From NCBI GenBank assembly GCA_013399115.1, contig VXAA01001241.1:272768-336767 (forward strand): 64,000 nucleotides of DNA, read 5' to 3'. Numbering within the stretch: position 1 is the first letter of the stretch; each line of letters begins with the position of its first letter. The position numbers and the translations under genes were made by a program. Origin of the DNA: Anseranas semipalmata (taxonomy: Eukaryota; Chordata; Aves; Anseriformes; Anseranatidae). A model generated the notes under the pieces. The model was not told where the DNA came from. It did not search any database and saw only the letters and a list, made by a program, of their open reading frames with translations. Shown piece by piece: positions 38,019-49,542 of this stretch.

Positions 38019-38814
38019 GCCTACTGCGCTGCAGGCGTCCGCTCACAAAGGCGCTGATTTAAATTTTGCTGTGCTACTAGGTGAAATTTTATAAAACTTG
38101 TAGAAATACCATTGTTTGAGGCTTTGGAGATAGTTGAATATGGAAACATATTAAAGGTTTTTGAGGAGGAGCAAAGAAGAATGACAGCTCTGTGCAGCTC
38201 ACTGCCTGTGCCTTACTGCTTCAGCAACCAAGAGTAAAGAAGCACTTCCCTGCCTGCTAATTAGGAAGTTATTATCTATAGTTGCTTAAAAAAGAAGCAT
38301 CTCTAAAACCGGAGGGATGCCTTCTCCACTCATCTTCCCAAGTGCTCTTTTCCTTATCAGAGTATCATCATAAATGTCAATACATGTTACATGAAAATGT
38401 CTCTTAGGCCAGCAACAATGTATTAATGGAGTCAATAGGTGAATTTTCATGCAGTGCTGGGTAGTTTAAGGTAGAAGGAATTTTATAATACACCCGTGCA
38501 AGGAAGAAGTACGGAGGCTTAAGGCAACTGCTGAATTTAAGAGTGGAAGGTGTTGTTGGGTGCTCTAGTCTTTAGCAATGAGACAGATGTCTCTCTTTGC
38601 TTTATGGAAAGGGGAAAAGCCTCAGAACAGCACTGTCTACACTTTTGTCAGAAGTGTGTTTCGAATTGTTTGGAAAGTGTTGACTGGTGAATAAGCAGCT
38701 TTTACTGGAAGCTTTTGGTGTGAATTTTTGGGTTGTCTATTACAAGCAATGAAAAATCTCATAACACTGGAATGCAAAAAGCAATGTACCTTATCAGCTT
38801 TTGTGAAAAATAAA

Positions 38815-39115
38815 CCATATTACATGTATTTACACTAATTGTATAATTAGACATTCAAATTACAGTATGTAAATACTTAGTAATCAGCTAAAATTTGCTT
38901 TGAAAAACAAGATAATTCCCTCAACACAGGCGACCTTAAAAGAATGTTAAGTTAGGAGAAACCCCACAGAAGTACAATGAGAAAATTAGCCTGCAGTAAT
39001 GAAAACCTCAATAACTGGGGAGCAATGTGTAATTCCATCATTTCCTTTTGTGTGCAAGTATATTTAATGATTTGGAGTCTAATCAGGTGATATGCTGAGC
39101 ACAGTGAAATAAATT
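38815..39115. promoter_or_regulatory. Candidate conserved non-coding element with nested inverted repeats
   Basis: Outer arms GTATTTAC (38826-38833) and GTAAATAC (38869-38876) enclose inner arms CTAATT (38835-38840) and AATTAG (38845-38850). The arms are forkhead-like (GTAAATA) and homeodomain-like (TAATT) respectively. The following about 240 bases are complex and repeat-free, with further AATTA, TAATGA and TAATCA words. It is a regulatory candidate, with conservation untested. Confidence 0.3.
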
Positions 39116-39394
39116 GGAGTACTCAAGAATCTGCAATGCTCTATCCCAGTTCAGCTGCCTTATTCCCCTAAAAGCAAGAATCTCTTTTCTCTTTTAGAAG
39201 ACCTGGGTCTCCTGGCAGATACATTGACTGAGGAGTTGACTGTGTCGGTGAGCCACATAGAGAAACTACAGCCAAACACAATTAAAAACACGCTACTAGG
39301 CATAGGGAGTTCTGCTGAGTTAACAAAACCCTTAATATTTGTTGTGGTTGTTCAGCCTCAGCCTGAAACTCTTCTAGATACAGTATGTAAATAA
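39113..39394 (+). other. Open frame behind a good splice acceptor (weak exon candidate)
   Basis: A stop-to-stop open frame of about 94 codons has no ATG start. Within it, 'ctcttttctcttttag' ends at 39197 and resembles a 3' splice site. A GTGAGC at 39248 could serve as a donor, though the preceding TCG is not a donor consensus. The translation after the acceptor begins DLGLLADTLTEELTV. I do not recognise the protein, and frames of this length occur by chance in 64 kb. It is recorded only so that it can be tested. Confidence 0.1.
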
Positions 39395-40429
39395 AAACAT
39401 TTCTCCCCACGGAACCTTACTTTTTCAGTGTTAAATAATCGAGCATCATTTTTGTAAATTGCTGGTTGTTGTTTTTGACTGACATGTTTACTCAGATAAT
39501 ATAACAGTTTTTCTCAAAGAAATCTACTTAGTGTCTAGATGACATAAACATGTGTTTGTTATTTTTTGTGCAAGAAAGAATTCCCAAGTGTTCTTTACAG
39601 TTCTGCCTCATTCTCTTTCAGGTTTACAGCATGACTTAATATTTTCCTTTCCTTACTACTAGTTCAATTATGGTCTATATTTGCCTATATCTGTAAAAAG
39701 TGCGTTTGATGAGTCTAGCAATGGCGTCTGTTTAGGAAACGCCTTCCTCCTCTGTAGACTGAACCTCATAAATCAATTATAGCATGTGTTGCTGCTGCTG
39801 CTAGCTTTGCTGGCTGGCACAAGTGGGTGTGATTAGCCACACACTTTGCTTGACACTGATCTTCCCTAACACTAATTGCTTTCCTTTTGTAAATGTGGCC
39901 CTTGTGGCAGTGAAATGAGAGGTGAGGGACTTCGGTTACGTGACGCAAATCAGCACTGCTTTCATATGAGAAAGTGTTCTTCAGGGCTAGCAACTCAGAA
40001 AATGAGAGTTAAATCCATGTTTTGGAGATGTAAAGAATTTGGGAGAAGAGAGAAAGAGGCGAGTGTTGTGAGATGTCCCCCTTTGCCAGCTTTTCTTAGC
40101 AAGCAGAAAGCTTTTAAGAGTTTTTTCAGTATTCCTAAGCTTGAATTCTGGAGCAGCAGTAAAACTGAACCCGTACAGTTACAAAGATCAGTAATACTTG
40201 ACTAAAATGCTGAAGTTGTTGTATAACCAGTATTATTAATTTGTGCTAACATATAATAATATGTAACCAGATATTATTTTAATTGTTGATACTTACAACC
40301 TTTATCTTGTCAGTCCCTGAGACTGAAGTGGAGAGGCTTTGCTTTTCGAGACAAAACAGGTGGATCTGAGACTATTCAAGGGGCAGGGAACGAGTTTATG
40401 TTCCTTGCTGCCTAGCCCCCCTGGGTGGA

Positions 40430-40770
40430 AGAACCACTAAACCGGCCCTCAGGCCTCGTTCCTCCGTGCCTGAGCTGCTGGCAGCCCCTGGCAGGCACTG
40501 CAGCGAGGTCGGGTGCCCAGCCACTGCAGGGCGCTGTGCCAGATCGTGGGTTTCCTTCCCAAACGTGTGCTCGTAGAGAACTGCAGCAGGAGGTGCGAAG
40601 TGCCGCCTTACATGGTCCGGCAGGTAAGTGGGTCAGCGTCGTCCCTCAGCGTGGCCGGGTCTGGGCTGCAGCGGGAGCCAGGGGCCGCCAGCAGCTGCCT
40701 CTCGCAGCCGCCGTGCTGGCGAAGCCTCGGCTGTGCCTTTGCCCTGGCACCTGTGTTTCAGGTTGCCGAG
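40430..40770. other. CpG-dense GC-rich patch
   Basis: There are about two dozen CpG in about 340 bases, rich in 'gcagc' and 'gccgc' words. Two overlapping plus-strand frames (40425-40787 and 40513-40941, 120 and 142 codons) cross it, with no recognisable domain. It is the longest CpG-rich patch in the window, so it is a candidate CpG island for an unannotated transcript or a decayed GC-rich repeat. Confidence 0.45.
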
Positions 40771-42254
40771 CATCTGGTTGTAACTGAGCATGAGATTACG
40801 TGCAGTAACTATTTGGAAATGGTGGATAATGGTCGGCTTGACCAGCTGCAGGCAGCCTGCTCTGGCAGGTTATGGTTATGTGCTTGCAGGTTAGATATTT
40901 GCAAGCTTCAATTAGATAAATTCACTGGTAAATTGAAATAATCCAAGCATGGCATGGATGGATCCTTTGTAATGCAAACACATGATCAGGATAACCACGA
41001 ACGTGCCTTGCAGTGTGTACACAGTGCAGCAGCTGACAGCCCAGACTTGCTGTAAGGGCAGCTGTGCTGAGCACACTTTGGACTGCAGCTGATGGACACT
41101 TGGAGTTCGGTGGTTGCTGGGAGGGTGGCAGTGTCACTGTGTTGGTAAAGCTGTTTGGCTTCGCTGCTTGAGTAAAGACAACCTGAATGAAAACCGCTCA
41201 ATGACCTCTCTAGCTGTGAACCTGGTCTAAGTATCCTACTTGATTCAAGGGGAAGATGTTTTTGGAAAAGCAATTTTTGGTATAGGAGACGTGACAAGGA
41301 TAGAGATGAGAGGAAAGACTCTGGGCAGCGCTGTGATCTCCGGATAATTTGCAGAGGCTGACAGGACTGAGTCACTCCACTTAAAAACCGTGTAGTCACT
41401 ACTGCTGGTAGAGATACTACAAAGATTCCTGTGACATTTCAAACACTTGGAATTTCCTATCCATCAGCTCTTGAAGAAGATCTTTAATTTTATAAAAACC
41501 AGTAGGTGATATATTTGTGGCAATATCTTTAGAGATTTTACCACTTCGTCAGTTCTGCTGGGGGGAGAGCATTGTCAGTTTTTGAAAGAACTACAGCGAA
41601 GAATGTTAAGATCCAAAGCAATCCGTAGGGATTTCCAGGAAACAACAATTCAACCCAACAGTCAACATGGCAGTGTCTTTAAAAACTGTCCTTCGTTCTA
41701 AGGTGGGAAGAATTCCCAAGATGACAGTGACAGTTTCTTCAGTAACTCAGTTGAAGGCAATTTAGATCATTTGATCTGAGACAAAAGAGCATATTTGAAC
41801 ATACCATAGTCACAGCTCCAGGTACAAAGCAAAAAATGTCAGCTCTAAAATCCATTGCGGTACTTCAAGGCGTTCCCTTTAGAGGGTCTCTTGCATACAG
41901 TCGTTTCTCTTTATACCACCAACCATCCTGTATCTAAACTGCAGGCTCCTTAGCTCACTGCACAGTGGAAATACACACAGCAAAATACTCCAGACGGTTG
42001 TCAAAGATTTGTTTAAAATTAATAGCAATTCATCACTACAACAGCCCAAACTTGCCATAATGTTTTATTTCTGTCTATGAAACAGGACTTCCTGGAAGTG
42101 TTCATTTTTGACCAATACATATTATCTTATGTCAGTCAAGATAATGGTTCTGTCTAGCTTTCCCTTATCTGAGGGGATATATTTGATCAAAATGCTCTTT
42201 AAGCATTCTTATTTTTACGCCCTCTGTCTAAAGGAAAACTGATAGCTTAGTTTT

Positions 42255-42770
42255 CAGTGAGAGCTTTTTATTAACCCCAATATATGGACATTCATTAATG
42301 GGTTTCCCTTGAGCTTTGCTTATTTTTAACAGAACAAAATGCTTCAAATGATAGCAATTTTAAAAATCTGATTCTCGTTCTTGTAATTTAAGGTGTCTTC
42401 TTGTCAAATATGTGTTTGGACAAATACTGATCAGAATTTGAATTCAGTTCTTTGAAAAAGCATGAAAGGCAGTGTCTTTATTTCTTCCAACGCTGTTGCT
42501 CCGTTACCTATTGTTGTTTCTTCATGTACATTGCTGTTGATGTTGCTGCTGGCATGCTTCTTTAGGGAGATTTGATTAGAATCAATAAGTTATTGGGAAG
42601 CGCTCAATTAGCAGTCTTTCACTTCTGGTGGTGATGCCTGCTAAGCCTCCTGTGCCTTAAACAAAATATTTCTGCTTGACTTTTCAGTCCAGATGTACAC
42701 ATTAATCAAGTACAGATTAAAACAAGAAACCCTGATTATGCTATTGTCTGTGATTAGGACACAACTGGAT
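42255..42770. promoter_or_regulatory. Candidate conserved non-coding element
   Basis: About 500 bases of complex AT-rich sequence without simple repeats. It is rich in ATTA/TAAT cores ('ttcattaatgggtttccc', 'gctcaattagcagtc', 'cattaatcaagtac', 'ctgattatgc'). The suggestion rests on composition only. Confidence 0.2.
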
Positions 42771-44669
42771 GACGACAAGCACCCAGTGACAGGCTCAAGT
42801 GTACGTGGAAGTGGCAGGCTGAAATGTTGTTAATATATAACATACCGATCCCTTCAGTACTTCAGTGGGTCAGTGTGGCAATAACTAGGTCCCTGCTGTA
42901 AAATACAAGAGAATGAACGGGAACCAAGTGCTTTATTTTTTGCATTCACTTCAATCTTTTGGATCTCCCCATCCCTTTTATCTTCAATGCTTGCTCTGAT
43001 GATACCTTAAAAGATTGTCATGCAGGTTACAATGTTTTAGTTTCCTGCGATAGGTTCAAGTCCACTGTGAAATCCAGGTTCTTTTTCTGCGAGATTGGAT
43101 TTTAGGATTTTAATTTCATAGGCGTAACTATAAGGTGCTCCCACTAAGAATTGATGCCACTTACTTGTAGTAATTAATAATCCCTCCCCTTCTGTGTAAC
43201 TGTACATCCATGGTTCTAAGAGAGAATGAAAAAAATAGCCTGTTCCAAGGAAAATTACTTCTTCCCAATTTCTTTGTATTAACCACACCCTAAACCTCAA
43301 TCTAACTAAACAAAAAGGACAAATTACTCAGAAATGCAGTCTCTGTCAAACTGTCAAGTGGTTACAGGAAGGTAGCAATTAAGAAAAGCTAGAAGCAATT
43401 TGAAGGCAGAGTTTTGGATCGATAGGCAAAGGAGCAATTGGCTTTCACAGACCTTTGGCTGGCCAGGAGATGTTAACGCTGTGTGCAAGGCAAGCGCCTG
43501 CTTCGTGTCTGTTAGCGTGCATTTTCTTTCCATGCTTCTTGCAGTTCGTTGCCTGGTTATCAGGTCCTCCATCTCATGAGATGCTTGGTTGATACGTTGT
43601 TGTTTTTTTCTAAATTCTAAATTATATAGTACATGGGTATAGTTTGCCCTACTTGGATGGGAAATACAGAGTGTTCAGGATTAGTTATTCACCGTCCCAG
43701 CTGGTTTTCCGCAGTGCTGACTCCATTTTTTGTGAGTATCTGTTACCTCAGGCCTGGAGTGAGCCAGTGCCTGCTTGTGGCTAAGGTGCAGACTTCCTTC
43801 GGTAGCGTGTTTGTGACTCCGAAGTGTATGGAACTAGAAGAAAGTCACTTTTGGGAGGGACATTATTAAGAATTAAATGAATAGAAATGAAGGCTTTCCA
43901 ACATCTACATGTTGTTGTTTAGCTAGTCAAAATATTAGCATTGCCCTGCTTTTGGTAATTTCCAAATACATTACTGTGAAATGTATGCCATCTGCTCGCT
44001 GCTTTGTGAAGCACTGCTGTGAGATGTTGAGGGAGGTGTGAAGGGTCCCACCTTGCCGTCTTCACCAGTTCCGTTGCACCCCAGCACACTGAGCACGTCC
44101 GCGGCCTCCCCGCCGGCCTCGAGGCTTTCCTAGGCTGTCGGCCCACCTGCCCTGCTACTTCCTGGCACTTGTGGGTTTGGGTGACCTGGGCATCGAGTAA
44201 AAAGAGAAGTTGTGAAGCCAAACTGAGGAAGAGCACAAGCCCATTACATCTTCTCTGACCCAATGTCGTTTATCCTGAAAGGCAGTAAAGACAGGGACAA
44301 TGTCTCTCTTCTTCCTGGAGTCCCACCCCAAGGGTCTGAAAAGCAGCCCTTTCAGGAAGCATTCGTGATTGTGCAGTCATGACACAACCCAGCTCTCGAA
44401 GTCAAAGAAGAGATCACATGTTCCAGAGTTGTTGCAGCACCATAAAAATCATACAGATGTGTCTTGGAAGCATCAGGGATATCCTACAGGTTTTGTGATG
44501 GTTGGGGTGAAGGGAGGGAAAGTCACAGTGTTTACTATGATGAATTACATTTGCACTTCTCTTCCAATTGGAAAATGTGAGATAATATGTAGAAAGAAAC
44601 TTCTAAGAATTTATGCTTGGTGGAAATGAAAGATGTGGCATTAGTTCAGATTAGGTAGCACTGTCATAT

Positions 44670-45100
44670 TTCTCTTGGCCACTCCATTCTTCATTTCCCT
44701 CCATCTTTCTCACTCACATGTTGAACTTGTGCTTAAAATTTTAGGATTCATTCCCTGTTCTCCTAACCCTTTCTTCAGTAATACTTCATCTTCCAAATTG
44801 AATTTTCTTTCTTCTTCTTTCATTACAATCCAATTCTGTTTCTTTAACCTTATTTTTGGGTTCTCACCATCCTTTCTTCCTTGACTTGGCGTGTCTACGT
44901 CAAATGTTCTACAACATACGCTCACAAACTCTCTCTCCCCTTGTTCAATTGCTATTCAATTGCTATTCCTTCTGAACTCTTCCAGTTCTCACCTCCCCAT
45001 TCCAAGTCCTGTAGTTCATCTATGCCAATTTTTATTACTGCCATTTAATCTGTGTCTCCTTCAAACTTCCCTCACCTTTTGTGTTACCTCAAACTAATAA
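44670..45100. other. Pyrimidine-rich strand-asymmetric block
   Basis: About 430 bases, C/T-dominated and almost free of G on the plus strand ('cttcaaacttccctcacc'). Both short plus-strand frames in it are Phe/Leu/Ser-rich because of the composition and are not credible genes. Confidence 0.55.
44944..44968. repeat. 11-bp tandem duplication
   Basis: TTCAATTGCTA occurs twice in tandem, with the first three bases of a third unit. Confidence 0.95.
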
Positions 45101-46029
45101 TCAAGTGGGAGCGTATCTGCTCTTTTATTCTTTGTTCTTTCAACACTGGTGTGATTAATCGTAGTCTTTGTGATTGGCCCACGCAATGATGATTGCGCTG
45201 TCTCTCAGACTTTCACCCTGTCTCACCACTGGTATGAAATTGAACTTCAGACCGTGAGAGCATTCAGCACTGTCAGGAAAATGTGAGTCGGTAATTTACA
45301 AAGTGTTTCTGCGTTTCGTACGCGATCCCAACTTATGAATGCAGAACATACTCTGTAGGACTCGTTAATGAATCAGGATGCAGCAACGCCACCACATTAC
45401 GTAATCTTGCATCCCTTGAGATGAATGAATTATAGATACAAAACCATTATCACTCCCTTTTGGCAACATTTTTACTTCATACTGTCTACCTGTGACTTGT
45501 TGGCAATGCTTAATTTTTCCTCCCAGTATATGGCAAAACTCCTAGAAGCTTTGTGCTTTTATTATTTTTGTAGAAGTGCTTTCATTGTTTTTCCACTGAA
45601 TTCCCTTTCCTTTTGCTATTGTGCCATTAACCTCTTAAAACTTGGTTATTGCTGTATTATTCATGTTAATAATTTAAGTTTGTGAATGAGAAATATGTAG
45701 TGTAAAGTGTTTTCAAAATCACTGACACGTATAATTGATACCACTAAGTTCATAAGGTATTTACATTGGAGTTTATAATGTGGAAAAATTTAAGTGAATT
45801 TTTCAAGTGAAAGAAGTTTAGTGAGACCACTAGGACCACTTTGCCTTTGTCAAAAGTGTGAGTAGCTAATCTGAAATACAAACATGTGGTCCAGGCCCCC
45901 TTTAAAATTCTGCCTATGATACTGGAAGAAGAATCTTACAGAAATTAAACTTCTCTTATTAATAAGCGAACTAGATTTTCTGCCTTCTCCAACTAAGATT
46001 TGAGACAGTTTTTCTTTTAATGCAAATGT

Positions 46030-46056
46030 CTATACATCCTAAAGCCTATACATCCT
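46030..46056. repeat. 16-bp-period tandem duplication
   Basis: CTATACATCCT at 46030-46040 is repeated at 46046-46056. Confidence 0.9.
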
Positions 46057-46483
46057 CTCCATACATGAAGTTCTTTTAATGGTGTCTTTACAAATGTATC
46101 ATAGTGAATATTCAGTATAATTTATAAATAATACAATGCGTTAGGTCAAATCACCTTATAACGTTACATCAAGAAGTGGGAATGTGGCAGCCTTCAAGGC
46201 CGAGCTCCTATAGAGGCAGGGCAGTGTATTAATCTCTTTTCCTTTTTGATTTCCACTCTTCTCTTGCCAGCTTTATAATCCCTTTTACAACCAGAGTAGC
46301 TAAGATGAACAGAGAATTGGGAATATACCTTTAAAAAAGTACAGTGGAACGGTCTCTATTAAACCTCCCGGGTAAGAATGGGCCAGTGACACTGGCACAA
46401 AGTCGGAGGAGAGAGAGAAGCTCATCTTCTGTCACCTCTGAGAGCAGAGCTCAAACCAACCCAGAGGGACAGAGAAGACTTCT

Positions 46484-46725
46484 TGCACGCGTGCTTCCCG
46501 TCCAAAGTTGCTGGCAGCGAGCTAGCTCAAACCGCGCCGCGCAGGTTCCCAGCTGGTGGAGGCAGCAAGGCCCCAGCTGCGCGGCCTTGGCTTCGGGCAC
46601 GGCGCGGGGGCTGAAGCGCACGAGCTGTGGGGCTGTTAGCAGCGCGGGGCTGGGGCAGGGGCTGCTGGAGGGGTGCCGAGGGTGCTCCACCGGCACGCGA
46701 GCCGGTCCTTTCAGAGACTGAACGT
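46484..46725. other. CpG-dense GC-rich patch (one of the densest)
   Basis: I count about 24 CpG in roughly 240 bases, including 'accgcgccgcgcagg' and 'cacggcgcggggg'. The composition would meet the usual CpG-island criteria on GC and CpG ratio, and it is just above the classical 200-base length limit. Frames of 121-125 codons on both strands cross it without a recognisable domain. No exon can be proposed from the sequence alone. Confidence 0.55.
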
Positions 46726-47325
46726 GCTGCTTGGGAGAGGGGTCGGGCTGATGCGTGGTGGCAGGGTGTTTGCTTTGAGGAAAGAAAGAGCTTGGTTGAA
46801 TGAAATCTGGAAGCAATTTGATGATCGTCTACTTGCTGGCCATCCTAACGTGACCACTAGCGCGTGATGTGAGTTCGGTCACAGACGACTGATGGTTTCT
46901 GAACAGCGGGATCTCAGCTGTGACCAAGTAAGGCCAGAGGAGGCCTTGAAATGGAGCAGTAGGGAACGGGGATATCGCTGCGCCGTGTGGAAGCGTGCAG
47001 GGTGGGACCAGGCGGGGAAGGCAGCACCGTTATCGCTGCTAGGCTAGCGCAGCCCTGTGCACCAAGATTATTTCCCTTCCCTCAAATAAGCACTTGAAAG
47101 TGTGCACGAAGAAAAGGTTACGCGTGTCCTCCAGCTTCCCTGCCTGCCAGAGGAGATCAGGCACTGTCAGCGCACACAGGAATTGACTCAGCGTTGCTGA
47201 AATTCAGCTTATTGCAATTATGTGATACGATGCTATAATAATTTCTGTAGGTTTCGTATCTTACCTTTTCCATTGTTTTCTGTAGAAAATTTTAATAAAG
47301 GCAGAAGGCAAGTTGTGCACTATTC

Positions 47326-47359
47326 AACAGCAGTAATATGCCAAAACAGCAGTAATATG
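47326..47359. repeat. 19-bp-period tandem duplication
   Basis: AACAGCAGTAATATG at 47326-47340 recurs exactly at 47345-47359. Confidence 0.95.
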
Positions 47360-47570
47360 GTAATTTAGATGGAAAAATAAAGTAGGCAATACATTGGTAG
47401 CATTCAACTCCTGGCATCCGGTTAAATCGTAGCTTTTCTGTGGCAAACCAAAGAGATGAGGCTGAATTTCTTAATTACTGTAGTGTTAACAGCATCACTA
47501 TTTGCAACTCCTACACAAGATGTGATCTCTAATGACAAATACCTCTAGTACTCTGTTAGGACATTACTCC

Positions 47571-47602
47571 AGTGTTATTTCCAACATAAGTGTTATTTCC
47601 AA
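47571..47602. repeat. 18-bp-period tandem duplication
   Basis: AGTGTTATTTCCAA at 47571-47584 recurs exactly at 47589-47602. Confidence 0.95.
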
Positions 47603-48547
47603 GAGAAATATGCTATTCACTGCATTTCTCTAGCAACTTCTGACAGCAGTTACTTTGGTGAAAGCCAGAACTGAGACCAGAAAAATCAGAATTCCATGGA
47701 GAGCATGGCTAGTAACTTGGTGCTGCTCAGGAGCTGGGCTCACCCAAAGCACTGACACAGTTTTCACTAGCGGCACGTGGCAAGAGTGGGTGCTTGGTCT
47801 CTGTGTTTTGTAAGCCCAGAGATTCTGTTTCTTTAACAGCATGTTTGATATCTTTTATTCCACTTCGACAGGTTGCAGACAGAGCACAAAAAATGATAAA
47901 TCTTTCAGTTTGATGGTAGCAAAAATGTTCAGTTTTTGCTCTGCTAAACTGGTTTGTGTGTAATGCACCTTGTACGTCCGGTTGTCCTGTACTTGAGCTT
48001 GGCTAAGGAGGCTGTGACAAAGCTAAGGACTCAGCAAAGCTCCCAGAATGGGGAAAAAGGACATGATTTAGTCACAAGGCATCTCTTGGACCCATTCTTG
48101 CTTAATTCTAACATCATCTACCTACCTATTGTTTTCCTGCTCCTTTTGATATATTCTTGAATCATCGCTTTGCTTCTGATTCACAGAAGCTGCCTCACAA
48201 AGTCCTTCTGGAATTACTTTGTTCTTTTTTTCCAAGAAACATCAGATTGTGTCGAACAAGTTCAGCAGTAAGTCTGCATATAGAGTTCTGCTCAACATCT
48301 TGCCTGTAGTTTTTCTTTTCTCCATCTGTTAATTATATGTAGCTGCTTATGAAAGATTACAATAGCATTTTAAATTATTAGTATGCTAGGGGATACTGTT
48401 AGTTGCCATTATCACCAATAGGTGATCATTTTCTGCTCTGTCCCTTCTCTGTGGGGAGAATGGAGGGCAAGTCTGCTAACAGGGAGGAGAAATGGCGAGT
48501 ACCTGAAAGAAACCTTGGACTTGACTCATTTTGCACACACACTGCCT

Positions 48548-48613
48548 CTCCACTGATTTCACGGAATTGCTCCTGATTTGTATCACTGTAATGCAGAGGA
48601 AAATCAGCCCCTT
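48548..48613. repeat. Ancient amniote interspersed-repeat-like segment
   Basis: 'ccactgatttcacggaattg' then 'ctcctgatttgtatcactgt' then 'agaggaaaatcagcccc' follows, word for word in order, a widespread old reptile and bird repeat containing 'ttgacttcaatgg', 'cctgatttacaccagtgtaa' and 'gagaatcaggccc'. It is diverged but collinear over about 65 bases. The family name is not recalled. Confidence 0.45.
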
Positions 48614-48846
48614 AAACTATACTACTGTACGTGATTCATTTTGTGTTTTGTCATCCTATTATGTAATTTTGTATTTTTAGTATTAAGCTACACATCTTTT
48701 TGATCACTATCACATTATGTGTAAACTCCTAACAAGCACATTATCTATCATAACACAGAGGTGTTTCTTAATGTTTTAGACTGTTGCATAGTGTGATTTG
48801 AATCAATGCTGCTGTTCATCTTTTCTGTAAAACTTGAGATGTAAAA

Positions 48847-48868
48847 ATACATATACATGTATATGTAT
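48847..48868. repeat. 22-bp perfect palindrome (AT/GT-rich)
   Basis: ATACATATACA followed directly by its reverse complement TGTATATGTAT. Beyond one mismatched pair it extends by three A/T pairs on each side. It resembles a degenerate TA/CA microsatellite that folds on itself. Confidence 0.9.
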
Positions 48869-49479
48869 ATTTTCATTCCTTGAGAAAAATATTTAGTTCT
48901 TAGTATGCATCAGGCATTCTGACTGTAGTTTTGGAATTTAAAAGGTGGAGTCTAATATACATGAAAATATACAATGTAATACAAATATATGGTTAAAAGG
49001 AGAACTGTAGTTTTCAAAAAGAAAGATTTCTAAACAAGAACAGATTATAAAAAGAACTCAATGTAATTTTCTCAAGATTCTGTAATTGGTGGAAAATGGA
49101 AAAATTGTATTTGTGGACAAATAAGTAAAACAAGAAAAAAAATCTTGAAAAACACTTACAGTTGGAGGAATGGGCATGACCTTCAGCTATCACAGAAAAC
49201 CTCAGAAATAGTAGGCACATGGAGACTGTGTTGGAAAATTCTCCAGAAATGCCAGAGCAAATGTGGATGCATTAATAGCTGTTGAAGAGACAGGAGAGCT
49301 TTAAGAGTAGTAGTATGTTGGTGATGTATTAGAGACCAGCAGTTAGGTCTTCATTCAGCTTGTCTTTCCAGTGGCAGAGTCGGGTTTCCACAGATGTTTT
49401 ATTCTCGCGTGACCTTGAAGTCCTGAAGGATCAGGGTACCTTATGTTGAACTTGAATTTAACCTTGAGGTGAGCCCTGC

Positions 49480-49542
49480 GTTCAGCAAGGGGCTGGGCCA
49501 GCTGATTTCCAGAGGTCCTTTCCAGTCTGAATTATTCTATGT
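49480..49542 (+). mobile_element. CR1 LINE 3' tail fragment
   Basis: 'ttcagcaaggggctgggcca' is followed by 'gatttccagaggtcctttcc' and 'attattctat', which is the CR1 3' end in plus orientation. Roughly 60 bases are recognisable. It is 5'-truncated and moderately diverged ('ggctgggccagctgat' in place of the usual 'ggttggacyagatgat'). It is non-coding. Confidence 0.8.

Larger units (their letters stand above)
39395..44669. other. Gene-free sequence
   Basis: Apart from the CpG-rich patch at 40430 and the candidate block at 42255, only unrecognised short frames are present. The 137-codon minus frame at 40986-41399 has no domain. A GC-rich stretch at 44060-44170 is crossed by a 114-codon minus frame that is also unrecognised. 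Confidence 0.6.
45101..49479. other. Gene-free sequence
   Basis: It contains the CpG patch at 46484, three short tandem duplications (46030, 47326, 47571), an old repeat at 48548 and the palindrome at 48847. No gene is recognised. Confidence 0.6.
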
